Shown: piece after piece, positions 1 to 7,110 of the stretch
How positions within the stretch are numbered: the stretch's first letter is position 1
How the letters are laid out: every line of letters begins with the position of its first letter
Program-made: the position numbers and the translations under genes
The notes under the pieces: model-generated
The model's database searches: none
What the model was told of the DNA's origin: nothing
The model's input: the letters and a program-made list of their open reading frames with translations, nothing else
Assembly: GCA_002502605.1 (NCBI GenBank)
Contig: DAPR01000075.1
Coordinates: forward strand, 1 to 8,706
Reading direction: 5' to 3'
DNA length: 8,706 nt
Source of the DNA: Euryarchaeota archaeon UBA258
GTDB lineage: Archaea > Thermoplasmatota > Poseidoniia > Poseidoniales > Poseidoniaceae

Positions 1-2225
1 TAGACCGTGATTTGAACGCCGACATACCCATCACCGACTTCAAGCTCATTCGATTCAAAGACAAGTCCTGTGAATTCATAGGCATAATTGCCGTCGATTA
101 CAGGCTCATCACGGAGCATCGTGATGCGATGACTTGCATCACCCCGATCAACCAAGACCGTGGTGTACACGTGGCCGATCAACAACAACACGAGGCCAAG
201 GTGCACAAGGTGAGCACCAAATGGAATCCTGCGCCATAAGGCCTGTTTTCCTGCCGATTTGCGCTGGACCACCAGAGCCTCTCGAGCCACCGGTAAGGCA
301 ACCAAGAAGAGCATCGGAAGCATCAACCACGCAAGGGTCCCACGGACAAGGAATGAAGAAACAACCGTACTGGAGTCCATGCCAAACGCTGCCGGTTGCC
401 ACAGAGCGAAAAGGAAGGACAGAGCAAGCGTGCCCAAGACAAGCCATGCGTTGCGTTGTGAGTCGCCTTTCCTTCCAGTGTAGAAAGCCAGTGCAGCAGC
501 AAAAGCAAGGACGAATGGAGCGCCATAGACTTCATGTGCATCAAAATTGACCGCATCAATGCTTGCGATGAGGAGCACCAGTGTGAGAATAAGATACAAT
601 CCCACCAAGACCACTGCCGCCCACAATGCAATCTGCATCTGATTCCGGCGATCAAACAACGAGCCTGAAGATTGAGCTTCTTCTTCCTCGGGATTGAACA
701 ACCAAGGGGCGACGAACAGCAACATTGTGACACCCGCCGTCAGGATAGAAACCAATTCCGCCCACGCCCCAGCAAGGGCCAACATCACACCTGCTGCAGC
801 CCAAGGCCACGCTTTCATTGCGTTTGGAGCGTAAAAGAGAGGTGTGAAGAACATCAATGCCAAGGCCGAGAAAAACACATTTGCGGAGAGCAAAGTGAGT
901 GCGAAGAAGAAAATGAAGACCACGCCGAGGGCCGTGTAAGTGCTTCCAAGGGAAAATAAACCAGTCTTTCCAATCGCAGTTTGGTAACTCCACCCGTCTT
1001 CTGAAATCACCATCTTGCGCTTGTGGGAAAGCACGTCAAGCGTCAAAGGAAGCAGAAGGACCAACGGGAAAGCGAGGCTTGGCACAATTGAGTACACATC
1101 GGCTCCAAGCAGAACTGATTCACTGCCACCAAAGCCTCCCAAAACCGCTAGTGTCGCGCCGATGAAGGGCAGCGCGAAGACCCAGGGACGAGGCATTGAA
1201 GCATCGGTGGAAGATTGAACCCTCTGATGTTGAACCCATGCGCCTATGATCAAAAACAAAAGAAGCATGTAAGTCATGACTTCAACGCCAGCAAAGGTGT
1301 CTTCCTTGAGCAACACCATTCGTGAAAAGGCATCTGTTGGAGCAGTTCCATCTTCAGCTGACACGAAGGTATGAACCGATGAAGCCCAAACTCCACCTGC
1401 CCTCGTGACAAGCGTGGCAAAAAGAGCAAGTCCTCCTGCAGCCAAACCGCCACCAATCCAAGCGCTGTCGCTTGTCACGCCCGGTTTGGTGCGCATGTGG
1501 GCGAGGAGCACAAGCGCTAACCAAGGCAAGAAAGAACCCGTTTCGACAGGGTCCCAGGCCCAATATCCACCCCAATCGAGAATGAGGTAAGCCCACAACC
1601 CCCCCAACCCAATGCCAAGTGTAGCGACAAATAAGCCGGGGCGTACGGCGGTAAGCATTCTTTTCTTGATGCCGCTGGAGTCTTCAAACATCGAAGCAAG
1701 GGCAATTGCTGCAGCGTGGAGGCAAAAGGAGTACGCAAGGAAGATCAACGGGGGGTGAATCACCATGAGATCGGTCTGAAGGAGTTCATTCAAGCCCTTG
1801 CCAACAAAGAATGGTGATGCTTCCTTGAAGGGATTAAGGGTCTGTGCATTGAGAAGCAACAACAAATTGAACCCGTGGATAAACCTCAACCGAAGGGCAT
1901 GGGTCGCCTCGTTTTCCCCGTTCATAGGCCGATGCCAGATCCAAGCCAAGAGCGCCATCCAGCCAACCCAGAGGAGCAAGGGACCTTCGCGGGCTGCCCA
2001 GGTGGCAGCAAATCGGTACTTCAGCGGTAAAGCAGCACCGCCATAGGCGACCACATGGTGAATGGAGGTGTCATTGACCAAAAACCGGCTAGCAAGGGCT
2101 AAAAATGGAAGAACCATCAATCCGTGAAGGATGAGGGAACCAAGTTTTGATTGCTTGTGCAGGTGGGGCCTGAACAGCAAGACAGCAGCGGCAAGAATTG
2201 CCAGCCATAGAGTTGCACCCCACAT
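1..2225 (-). CDS. ccmF: CcmF-type cytochrome c heme lyase, 3' end cut by window edge
   Basis: An open frame of 741 codons runs from ATG at 2225 to the left edge with no stop. The start is fixed by an in-frame TAG three codons upstream (2234-2232); no clear Shine-Dalgarno is seen. CcmF/NrfE proteins are polytopic membrane subunits that ligate heme to CxxCH apocytochromes on the outer face. Seen here: a WAAREGPLLLW segment (residues 76-86, CcmF usually WGGHEGSLLLW), an IHPPLIFLAY segment (156-165), the WWD motif WGGYWAWDPVETGSFLPWL (218-236), and TRAGG...SSVHTF (274-287). The four conserved histidines correspond to H157, H243, H285 and H675. The first three are spaced as in E. coli CcmF (about 86 and 42 apart), but the third-to-fourth gap is 390 residues against about 188 in E. 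coli, so roughly 200 residues of extra, largely hydrophobic sequence lie there. After H675 the extracytoplasmic domain begins and is cut. It follows the reductase gene by 51 bases, probably in the same operon. CcmE, CcmC or a CcmH-like gene is not visible. Confidence 0.93.
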   Translation of the reverse strand, partial: MWGATLWLAILAAAVLLFRPHLHKQSKLGSLILHGLMVLPFLALASRFLVNDTSIHHVVAYGGAALPLKYRFAATWAAREGPLLLWVGWMALLAWIWHRPMNGENEATHALRLRFIHGFNLLLLLNAQTLNPFKEASPFFVGKGLNELLQTDLMVIHPPLIFLAYSFCLHAAAIALASMFEDSSGIKKRMLTAVRPGLFVATLGIGLGGLWAYLILDWGGYWAWDPVETGSFLPWLALVLLAHMRTKPGVTSDSAWIGGGLAAGGLALFATLVTRAGGVWASSVHTFVSAEDGTAPTDAFSRMVLLKEDTFAGVEVMTYMLLLFLIIGAWVQHQRVQSSTDASMPRPWVFALPFIGATLAVLGGFGGSESVLLGADVYSIVPSLAFPLVLLLPLTLDVLSHKRKMVISEDGWSYQTAIGKTGLFSLGSTYTALGVVFIFFFALTLLSANVFFSALALMFFTPLFYAPNAMKAWPWAAAGVMLALAGAWAELVSILTAGVTMLLFVAPWLFNPEEEEAQSSGSLFDRRNQMQIALWAAVVLVGLYLILTLVLLIASIDAVNFDAHEVYGAPFVLAFAAALAFYTGRKGDSQRNAWLVLGTLALSFLFALWQPAAFGMDSSTVVSSFLVRGTLAWLMLPMLFLVALPVAREALVVQRKSAGKQALWRRIPFGAHLVHLGLVLLLIGHVYTTVLVDRGDASHRITMLRDEPVIDGNYAYEFTGLVFESNELEVGDGYVGVQITV

Positions 2226-2276
2226 GGTCCGCTACCACAGGGCATCCTTCAAGGACATTGCTGAGTAAGGGTCGGA

Positions 2277-3557
2277 TTACCACCCAAAATATTTGGCCCT
2301 GGAATAGCCAAATGAAAGCAAGATGGGAATCACCCGCTTTGTCAACAAAATGGGTTTTCTCACCATGATTTTCAACACAATGCCTGCCTTTTGCAACGGA
2401 GTCATGTTGCCCAGTTCTTCCGGCAGGCAATGAGCCATAATCGACATCTGCTCATCCGTAAGATCGTACAGCGCAGTCTTCCCTTTCAGAATTTTGTGAT
2501 AGGGAGGGAATTTACCTTTCCAAGCCTTCTCGTAAGTTTTGAGCCGATCTTCGGAAAGGTCGTTTTCGGCGATCGCCTTGGCAATCGTTTGAGCTGCTTG
2601 GCGACCTGACCACAAAGCAAGATGAGAGCCACCTTCGAACAAAGGCGAGGTAAAGCCTGCTGCATCACCCACAAGGATCACTCCGTCTGCTACGGTACGT
2701 GAACGAGGTCCGGAAATTGGAATGGTCCCTCCAAAAGGACGAACCTTGATGCCTTCAGCCCGCCAAGGGGGGTTCACCGTTGGTTTTCCATCGAGGTAGG
2801 TGTCTTGGATGAATGAATTGAGGTACTTGATTGCCCCTTTTTTGTCGGTTGTGACGAGGCCGACGTTCGCTCGACCGCCCTTCTTTGGGATCATCCACAC
2901 ATAGCCGTGCGGTGAGTATTCTGGCCACAAGTAAAAGTCAAGGTATCCGTCGTTTGGAACGTCTAACATCTCATACTGGAAGCCTGCAATTACTTCCACT
3001 TCCGTACCCATGTCAAGCAGTTTGGTTGCCGCACCAGCAACTCCAGATGCATCGATCACTGCTTTGCATTCGATTGGAAAGCCGTCTCCTCGACCATCAA
3101 TTTTCCAATTGGAGAATTTATTTTCGCTATTGAAAATACGCTCCATTGAAGTGACTCGGTGATGGAGAAGAAGTTCCGCTCCTTGATTGCACGCCTCATC
3201 GCACAGCCATCGCTCGAAAAGATGCTTTTCAAGAACATAACCGGGCTCTGTGACCAGTTTCTTTGTTCCATCAGGGAAAATTACACGGATTCCAGTCACA
3301 TCGAGGGCTTTGACCTCGTCAGGGATTTCGAGGTCTAGGTTTTGAACAGCAACATGACTGAGGCATTCCCCGCAGTGGACTGGGGTTCCGACCTCGGGGT
3401 CTGCTTCAACAATGATCGTCTTCAATCCAGCACGAGCAGCGTGTAAAGCGGCTGAACCGCCACCCGGTCCTGCTCCGATAATGAGGACATCACAGTGTTG
3501 GGAGGCTTCGCCCATGAAGGGTTTGTGACGGGGGAAGCCCTTGAAGGAAACGGTCAT
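2277..3557 (-). CDS. Geranylgeranyl reductase family FAD-dependent oxidoreductase
   Basis: A 426-residue flavoprotein of the geranylgeranyl reductase (GGR) family, which reduces isoprenoid double bonds in archaeal membrane lipids, menaquinone tails or chlorophyll side chains. Seen: an N-terminal FAD Rossmann motif GAGPGGGSAALHAARAG (28-44) followed by an acidic strand end (VEAD); the family's Cys-containing segment PVHCGECLS (59-67); IDASG (168-172); a substrate-domain segment GYVWMIPKKGGRANVGL (218-234); and the second FAD motif VGDAAGFTSPLFEGG (296-310). Length and motif order are normal for archaeal GGRs. The ATG at 3557 overlaps the TGA of the cupredoxin gene (ATGA), which favours this start and implies translational coupling; an internal ATG at 3515 (residue 15) is the alternative. 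No good ribosome site precedes either. By position between a copper electron carrier and ccmF, I infer a role in saturating a quinone tail, but a membrane-lipid role is equally compatible with the sequence. Confidence 0.92.
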   Translation of the reverse strand: MTVSFKGFPRHKPFMGEASQHCDVLIIGAGPGGGSAALHAARAGLKTIIVEADPEVGTPVHCGECLSHVAVQNLDLEIPDEVKALDVTGIRVIFPDGTKKLVTEPGYVLEKHLFERWLCDEACNQGAELLLHHRVTSMERIFNSENKFSNWKIDGRGDGFPIECKAVIDASGVAGAATKLLDMGTEVEVIAGFQYEMLDVPNDGYLDFYLWPEYSPHGYVWMIPKKGGRANVGLVTTDKKGAIKYLNSFIQDTYLDGKPTVNPPWRAEGIKVRPFGGTIPISGPRSRTVADGVILVGDAAGFTSPLFEGGSHLALWSGRQAAQTIAKAIAENDLSEDRLKTYEKAWKGKFPPYHKILKGKTALYDLTDEQMSIMAHCLPEELGNMTPLQKAGIVLKIMVRKPILLTKRVIPILLSFGYSRAKYFGW

Positions 3558-4036
3558 ACCGTTTGCTCATCGTCATCATTTCGACCAACACAGGCAGCGG
3601 CGAGTGCAGTCATGAGAAGCCCGGAGACCATCGAGAGTGCCGGAGTGTTTTCCACCGGCGCTTCTTCCTCTTCCTCGACTTCCACAACCGGGGCAGCGTT
3701 CACAGTGATGCTTCCAACCATGCCAACGCTTGCATGGGGTTCACACACGAAAGTGTGCACGCCCGCTGTTCCAATTTCGAACACAAATCGATAATCGACG
3801 TTGCGATCGGGTTCTCCAGAGTCAAAAAGCCCGTCGTCAGCGACGGCATTGTGAGGGAGCGCCTGTCCGCTCCACATGAATCGAACAGCTTGGCCTTCTG
3901 TGACTGTCACCTCGGAAGGACTGAACCTTAGGCTGGTGCTATCAACGGTCACAATCACATCCGATTCGTTAGTGGAGGCAGACGCTGGTGCTGCAATGAG
4001 CGTGATGCAAAGCAAACACAGGAACCACTTCGACAT
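3554..4036 (-). CDS. Exported membrane-anchored cupredoxin (halocyanin/plastocyanin-like)
   Basis: A 160-residue type I (blue) copper protein, expected to shuttle electrons on the outside of the membrane. Residues 1-20 are a signal peptide with a hydrophobic core ending ASA. The cupredoxin fold spans about 26-113. The copper ligands are H62 (in PHN), C98, H101 and M106 in the classic C-x2-H-x4-M spacing, with the family's typical SGEPD stretch at 73-77. An acidic linker with a run of Glu (119-126) leads to a C-terminal hydrophobic helix (about 132-150) and a short GRNDDDEQTV tail, so it is probably held at the cell surface. I chose the ATG at 4036 because the signal peptide starts there. The frame stays open upstream to 4366, but that part lies antisense to ubiD and shows no domain. 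It is the first gene of the minus-strand operon, overlapping the reductase start by four bases. The exact redox partner cannot be read from the sequence. Confidence 0.92.
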   Translation of the reverse strand: MSKWFLCLLCITLIAAPASASTNESDVIVTVDSTSLRFSPSEVTVTEGQAVRFMWSGQALPHNAVADDGLFDSGEPDRNVDYRFVFEIGTAGVHTFVCEPHASVGMVGSITVNAAPVVEVEEEEEAPVENTPALSMVSGLLMTALAAACVGRNDDDEQTV

Positions 4037-4126
4037 AGGTATGACTACGGCGATGTGCCTATCAATGCATGTATCCTTCTCTAACTTTTCGTGACGGATA
4101 AGCTTCGGAAAAATACGACGGTTCAA
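4037..4126. promoter_or_regulatory. Divergent intergenic region between cupredoxin and ubiD operons
   Basis: This short stretch separates two divergently transcribed operons, so promoters for both must lie here or just inside the first codons. I do not see a convincing archaeal BRE/TATA pair at the usual distance on either strand. The best weak candidates are an A-rich CGAAAAGTTAGA on the minus strand (4093-4082) and GGATAAG (4096-4102) on the plus strand. If ubiD starts at the GTG at 4091, the gap shrinks to 54 bases. The assignment rests on gene orientation rather than on a recognised motif. Confidence 0.4.
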
Positions 4127-6112
4127 ATGAAGGCTGTACCACGCAGGGGTGTGGCGTGGAAGACATCGAGGCGGTGGCTTGAGCATCTCGAGCAACGTGG
4201 CGAGGTGCTGCGCATCAGCCGGCCGGTCGATGTCCAATTTGAGGCCGGTGCAATTGCCGATCTTCTCGTAAAGAACGACGGCCCAGCCGTCGTTTTTGAA
4301 CAACCACGGCTTCCCGACGGCACCATCAGCAACATTCCGCTGGCAATGAACCTCTTTGGCGATCAAGACCGGACCATGAGAGCATTGGGCGCCTCACATG
4401 AAACTGAAATTGGCGATCGAATGGTTGCGATGATGAAACCCGACATTGGACTCTACATGAGAAAGCCGTGGAAAGCCCTACCGTTGCTTCGGGATGCGCT
4501 TGCAATGCCGCCAAAGAAGAAACGCAAAGGTCAATCTCAGCGGGTTCGCCTACCGACCGATTTGACACGACTCCCAATTCCAACAACCTGGCCAAAAGAC
4601 GGTGGACCGTTCGTCACCTTGCCCTTGGTGGTGACCAAGGACCCAAAGAGCGGAGAACACAATCTTGGGATGTACAGAGCCCAAGTGTTCGGGCCCAAGG
4701 AAATCGGGCTCCATTGGCAAATTCACAAGCACGGGGCTGAACACGCTGCGGCGGCCAAAGCGTCGGGCAAGGAGGTACGAATGCCCGTTGCCATTTGCAT
4801 GGGGGGTCCTCCCGAACTTATTTTCTCGGCCATTTCACCCCTGCCAGATAATCTGAGCGAATACCAGTTCGCTGGAATCCTTGGCCGTAAGTCCCTGCCT
4901 ATTACCAAAGCCCTGACTCAAGATCTCATGGTTCCTGCAGAGGCTGATATCGTCATCGAGGGGTACTGTATTCCCGGAGAAACTCGACTCGAAGGGCCAT
5001 TTGGCGATCACTTTGGTTTTTATTCACTCACGGGCCAGTACCCGGTCATGCACGTCACGGCCATCACATGCAGGAAGGACGCGATGCTCGCGGCCACGAT
5101 TGTTGGCTTACCCCCCATGGAAGACGGCCACCTAGGCGAAGCGATTGGTCGGCAATTTTCACCCGTGTTAAACTTCCAACACCGCGACGTCAAAAGCGTG
5201 CACCTCCCGATGGAAACTGGGTTTCACAACCTCGCCATTGTTGCATCAAAACAACGCTATCCACGCCAGGGACGTAAAACAGCAGTTGGGTTGCTCGGCG
5301 CTGGGCAAATGATGTTCTTGAAAACCATGATCGCAATCGATGAGCAACAAAACCCCAAGGACCTTGAAGCGCTTTTAGACGCACTCAACGATAAAGTGGA
5401 TATTGCAACAGATGTCATCATTCTCGATGGAATGGTTGCAGACTCCCTTGAAGCCGCAAGCCCGTATGAAAACGTGCACAGCAAACTTCTGATTGACGCA
5501 ACAACATTGGCAGCCGCCGACCCCAGATCTCCAAACCCACCTTTGGAAGGTTCATTCCGCCAAGAGACTCCAGCGTGGCGGCAAGGTGAAGCCGAATCAC
5601 CATCGTTCGAGTCTTTTGAAGAGGTGAAGGCACTTGACGGAGTTGCCGACGCAAGAATGCTCCGCGGAAGCATCATCGTAGTGACGTTGGATGTTGAGGG
5701 CACGCCCACCCCAGAAGACGGCTGTGACGAATCGAATGACGATGCTGAACAAGCGCGTAGGGACAAGATAAATCAATTGCGAAATTCAATTTGGCAATTG
5801 GACAAGGATTCTTCACTCCGGTGGCTTTTTTTCACCAACAACGACATGGATCTCCACTGTGCAAAAGCCCGTCGACGTTTGCTTTGGCAACTCACATCAC
5901 GCTTCGATGTCGGCCGAGGCCTCACCTTTGATTCACAGCGAACTCGCCTTTGTTGGGATGCAACGACGCCCATTCCGTCCGAGCAACACGGCGTACGCCG
6001 TTGGCCCTCAATCACCCTTCACAGCCCAGAAACACTGGAAAAAGTGGCAAAGCACCCGGAACTTGCTAAGTACCAATGGCCGCCGCATCTTTCCTTTGGA
6101 GGCAAGGCTTGA
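4127..6112 (+). CDS. ubiD: UbiD-family prenylated-FMN-dependent decarboxylase, long form
   Basis: A 661-residue UbiD-family decarboxylase; the family uses prenylated FMN made by a UbiX partner, which is not in this window. By alignment from memory with Fdc1, the cofactor-metal ligands are N179, H202 and E245, and the catalytic R-E-E/D set is R184 (GMYR), E289 and D294 (EGPFGD). Spacings agree with Fdc1 and the active site looks intact. The usual core ends near residue 466 with a SKLLIDAT segment. About 195 residues follow, with an acidic linker (about 526-541) and a stretch at 564-638 (TNNDMDL...LLWQLTSRFD...CWDAT) that again resembles the core's end, so part of the domain seems duplicated. 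E. coli UbiD has about 497 residues; long forms near 600 exist in bacteria that make menaquinone by the futalosine route. The ATG at 4127 sits closest to the family's N-terminus; an in-frame GTG at 4091 would add 12 residues. The overlap with a UbiA gene favours quinone biosynthesis. The alternative, anhydromevalonate-phosphate decarboxylase of the archaeal mevalonate pathway, is usually shorter. Confidence 0.92.
   Translation: MKAVPRRGVAWKTSRRWLEHLEQRGEVLRISRPVDVQFEAGAIADLLVKNDGPAVVFEQPRLPDGTISNIPLAMNLFGDQDRTMRALGASHETEIGDRMVAMMKPDIGLYMRKPWKALPLLRDALAMPPKKKRKGQSQRVRLPTDLTRLPIPTTWPKDGGPFVTLPLVVTKDPKSGEHNLGMYRAQVFGPKEIGLHWQIHKHGAEHAAAAKASGKEVRMPVAICMGGPPELIFSAISPLPDNLSEYQFAGILGRKSLPITKALTQDLMVPAEADIVIEGYCIPGETRLEGPFGDHFGFYSLTGQYPVMHVTAITCRKDAMLAATIVGLPPMEDGHLGEAIGRQFSPVLNFQHRDVKSVHLPMETGFHNLAIVASKQRYPRQGRKTAVGLLGAGQMMFLKTMIAIDEQQNPKDLEALLDALNDKVDIATDVIILDGMVADSLEAASPYENVHSKLLIDATTLAAADPRSPNPPLEGSFRQETPAWRQGEAESPSFESFEEVKALDGVADARMLRGSIIVVTLDVEGTPTPEDGCDESNDDAEQARRDKINQLRNSIWQLDKDSSLRWLFFTNNDMDLHCAKARRRLLWQLTSRFDVGRGLTFDSQRTRLCWDATTPIPSEQHGVRRWPSITLHSPETLEKVAKHPELAKYQWPPHLSFGGKA
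6098..6102 (+). promoter_or_regulatory. Shine-Dalgarno site that sets the ubiA start
   Basis: GGAGG lies inside the last codons of ubiD, nine bases before the ATG at 6112. It is the clearest ribosome site in the window and selects 6112 over the in-frame ATG at 6076, which would add 12 residues unlike the family's N-terminus. Confidence 0.7.
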
Positions 6113-7005
6113 TGGACACGAAGCAGGTTCTATCGTTCATCAAAATTGAGCACACGTTGTTCTCCCTTCCATTTGTCCTGATTGGCTATTTCATCGCCAT
6201 CGATCAGTTTGACATCGCCCCAGGCATCGACTTGCTGTGGATCCTCTTGGCCGCTGTCGGTGCTCGAGGTCTTGCCATGGCCTTGAACCGAATTATTGAC
6301 CGTGACATCGATGCTGCCAACCCCCGCACAAAGAACCGTCACCTTGCCTCTGGCGCCATGAGCCTGAACACGGCATGGGGGCTTGCAGGAGCCTTCTTGC
6401 TCTTGCTGTTGGTCAGCGCAGGCCTGCTCAATCAAGTCGCCTTGATGATGGCCTGGTTACCGGTGCTCACCTTCGTTGTCTACCCCTACATGAAGCGATA
6501 CACTTGGCTGTGCCACTTCTGGCTTGGACTCTGCTTGGGCCTTGCTCCTGCAGGGGCGTGGGTTGCCATCGCAGCTGACGTCCATGGTTGGGGAGCCATC
6601 ACTGGCCAACTTGCGACAGGCAGTGACCTTCTTTGGGCGCCAACCATTCTTCCGATCTCGATTGGTGTTGCGCTATGGATTGCGGCATTTGACATCAATT
6701 ACGCTCGAATGGATGTTGAAAACGACCGTGAGCATGGCATTCGTTCATTCCCGTCAACCTTCGATGAGCGTGCCACAACTCGAACCACCGTACAACTCAC
6801 CTTGCTCTGGTTCGCATGCTTTGCCATCAGCGACCCAATGGATGAGCTGTGGTTTCTTGCATCTGCAGGCCTGATGGCGATCATCAACATCTGGGTTGTT
6901 TTGCGCATGAATGCCTTTGATGATTTCCAAACCACACTGTTCCGAGCATCAATGCTCACGGGTTGGGCGCTGCTTGGTGCCCTGTTGATTGGCTTTGCAG
7001 TATAA
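6112..7005 (+). CDS. ubiA: UbiA-family aromatic prenyltransferase
   Basis: A 297-residue integral membrane prenyltransferase. UbiA enzymes transfer a polyprenyl chain from its diphosphate to an aromatic acceptor in the membrane. Both Mg2+-diphosphate motifs are present: the first, NRIIDRDID (59-67), has the N-x3-D-x3-D pattern and is followed by RTKNR; the second, DINYARMDVENDREHGIRS (194-212), has the D-x6-D-x3-D pattern. Hydrophobic segments, roughly eight or nine, cover most of the rest (for example 17-30, 40-58, 88-105, 110-124, 132-154, 176-193, 228-239, 247-264, 279-296). Length is normal. The ATG at 6112 shares a base with the ubiD stop (TGATG), so the two are translationally coupled and presumably act in one pathway. 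The motif style matches the 4-hydroxybenzoate/menaquinone type rather than the digeranylgeranylglyceryl phosphate synthase used for archaeal lipids, but specificity cannot be settled from sequence alone. In the futalosine menaquinone route such a pair would correspond to MqnP and MqnL. Confidence 0.92.
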   Translation: MDTKQVLSFIKIEHTLFSLPFVLIGYFIAIDQFDIAPGIDLLWILLAAVGARGLAMALNRIIDRDIDAANPRTKNRHLASGAMSLNTAWGLAGAFLLLLLVSAGLLNQVALMMAWLPVLTFVVYPYMKRYTWLCHFWLGLCLGLAPAGAWVAIAADVHGWGAITGQLATGSDLLWAPTILPISIGVALWIAAFDINYARMDVENDREHGIRSFPSTFDERATTRTTVQLTLLWFACFAISDPMDELWFLASAGLMAIINIWVVLRMNAFDDFQTTLFRASMLTGWALLGALLIGFAV

Positions 7006-7012
7006 CTTGACG

Positions 7013-7030
7013 CCATGTCGTTCGAACTGT
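7013..7030 (+). repeat. 18-base intergenic repeat, copy 1 (before the cyclophilin gene)
   Basis: CCATGTCGTTCGAACTGT begins eight bases after the ubiA stop. It matches the stretch at 8673-8690 at 17 of 18 positions. Looser similarity (a GAG followed a few bases later by an A-rich stretch) continues for about a dozen bases in both copies. The centre TTCGAA is palindromic in this copy only. Confidence 0.7.
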
Positions 7031-7043
7031 CGTGAGTCAAAAC

Positions 7044-7057
7044 CCATGTCGTCTGGA
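7044..7057 (+). repeat. Partial third copy of the intergenic repeat
   Basis: CCATGTCGTCTGGA matches the first 14 bases of the 8673 copy at 12 positions and starts 31 bases after the 7013 copy. It lies upstream of the predicted cyclophilin promoter. With such a short match it may be chance, but CCATGTCGT occurs in both intergenic regions. Confidence 0.4.
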
Positions 7058-7074
7058 AAGAGTTTGTCCATCGG

Positions 7075-7088
7075 GCGAAGAATTATAC
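7075..7088 (+). promoter_or_regulatory. Archaeal BRE/TATA promoter of the cyclophilin gene
   Basis: A purine-rich BRE-like GCGAAG (7075-7080) is followed directly by a TATA-like AATTATAC (7081-7088). The box centre is about 26 bases before the ATG at 7111, which puts the expected transcription start at or next to the A of the ATG. No Shine-Dalgarno lies in between, so a leaderless mRNA is inferred. Confidence 0.5.
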
Positions 7089-7110
7089 TCACACATCAGA
7101 TGGTAACCTC

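Noticed and set aside
134..550. Plus-strand open frame of 138 codons
   Set aside because: The minus strand here encodes CcmF membrane helices in an unbroken frame; the plus-strand product is low-complexity and resembles nothing.
323..993. Two overlapping minus-strand frames of 136 and 113 codons
   Set aside because: Both are in other frames than the continuous ccmF frame, which carries the family motifs through this region.
2245..2255. Short inverted repeat TCCTTCAAGGA between the reductase and ccmF genes
   Set aside because: Five-base arms with a one-base loop cannot form a stable hairpin and there is no T-run; a terminator or operator cannot be supported.
4037..4366. Upstream open frame that would extend the cupredoxin by 110 residues
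   Set aside because: It is antisense to the start of ubiD, shows no domain, and would bury a clear signal peptide in the middle of the protein.
5257..5766. 169-codon minus-strand open frame inside ubiD
   Set aside because: It lies antisense to a well-supported gene, is Ser-rich as expected for a codon-bias shadow, and has no recognisable motif.
6076..6111. Alternative ubiA start 12 codons upstream
   Set aside because: The Shine-Dalgarno at 6098-6102 and the TGATG overlap point to 6112, and the family N-terminus begins there.
4127..6112. Assignment of the UbiD protein as the anhydromevalonate-phosphate decarboxylase of the archaeal mevalonate pathway
   Set aside because: Not excluded, but the long C-terminal extension and the coupling with a UbiA prenyltransferase fit a quinone decarboxylase better.
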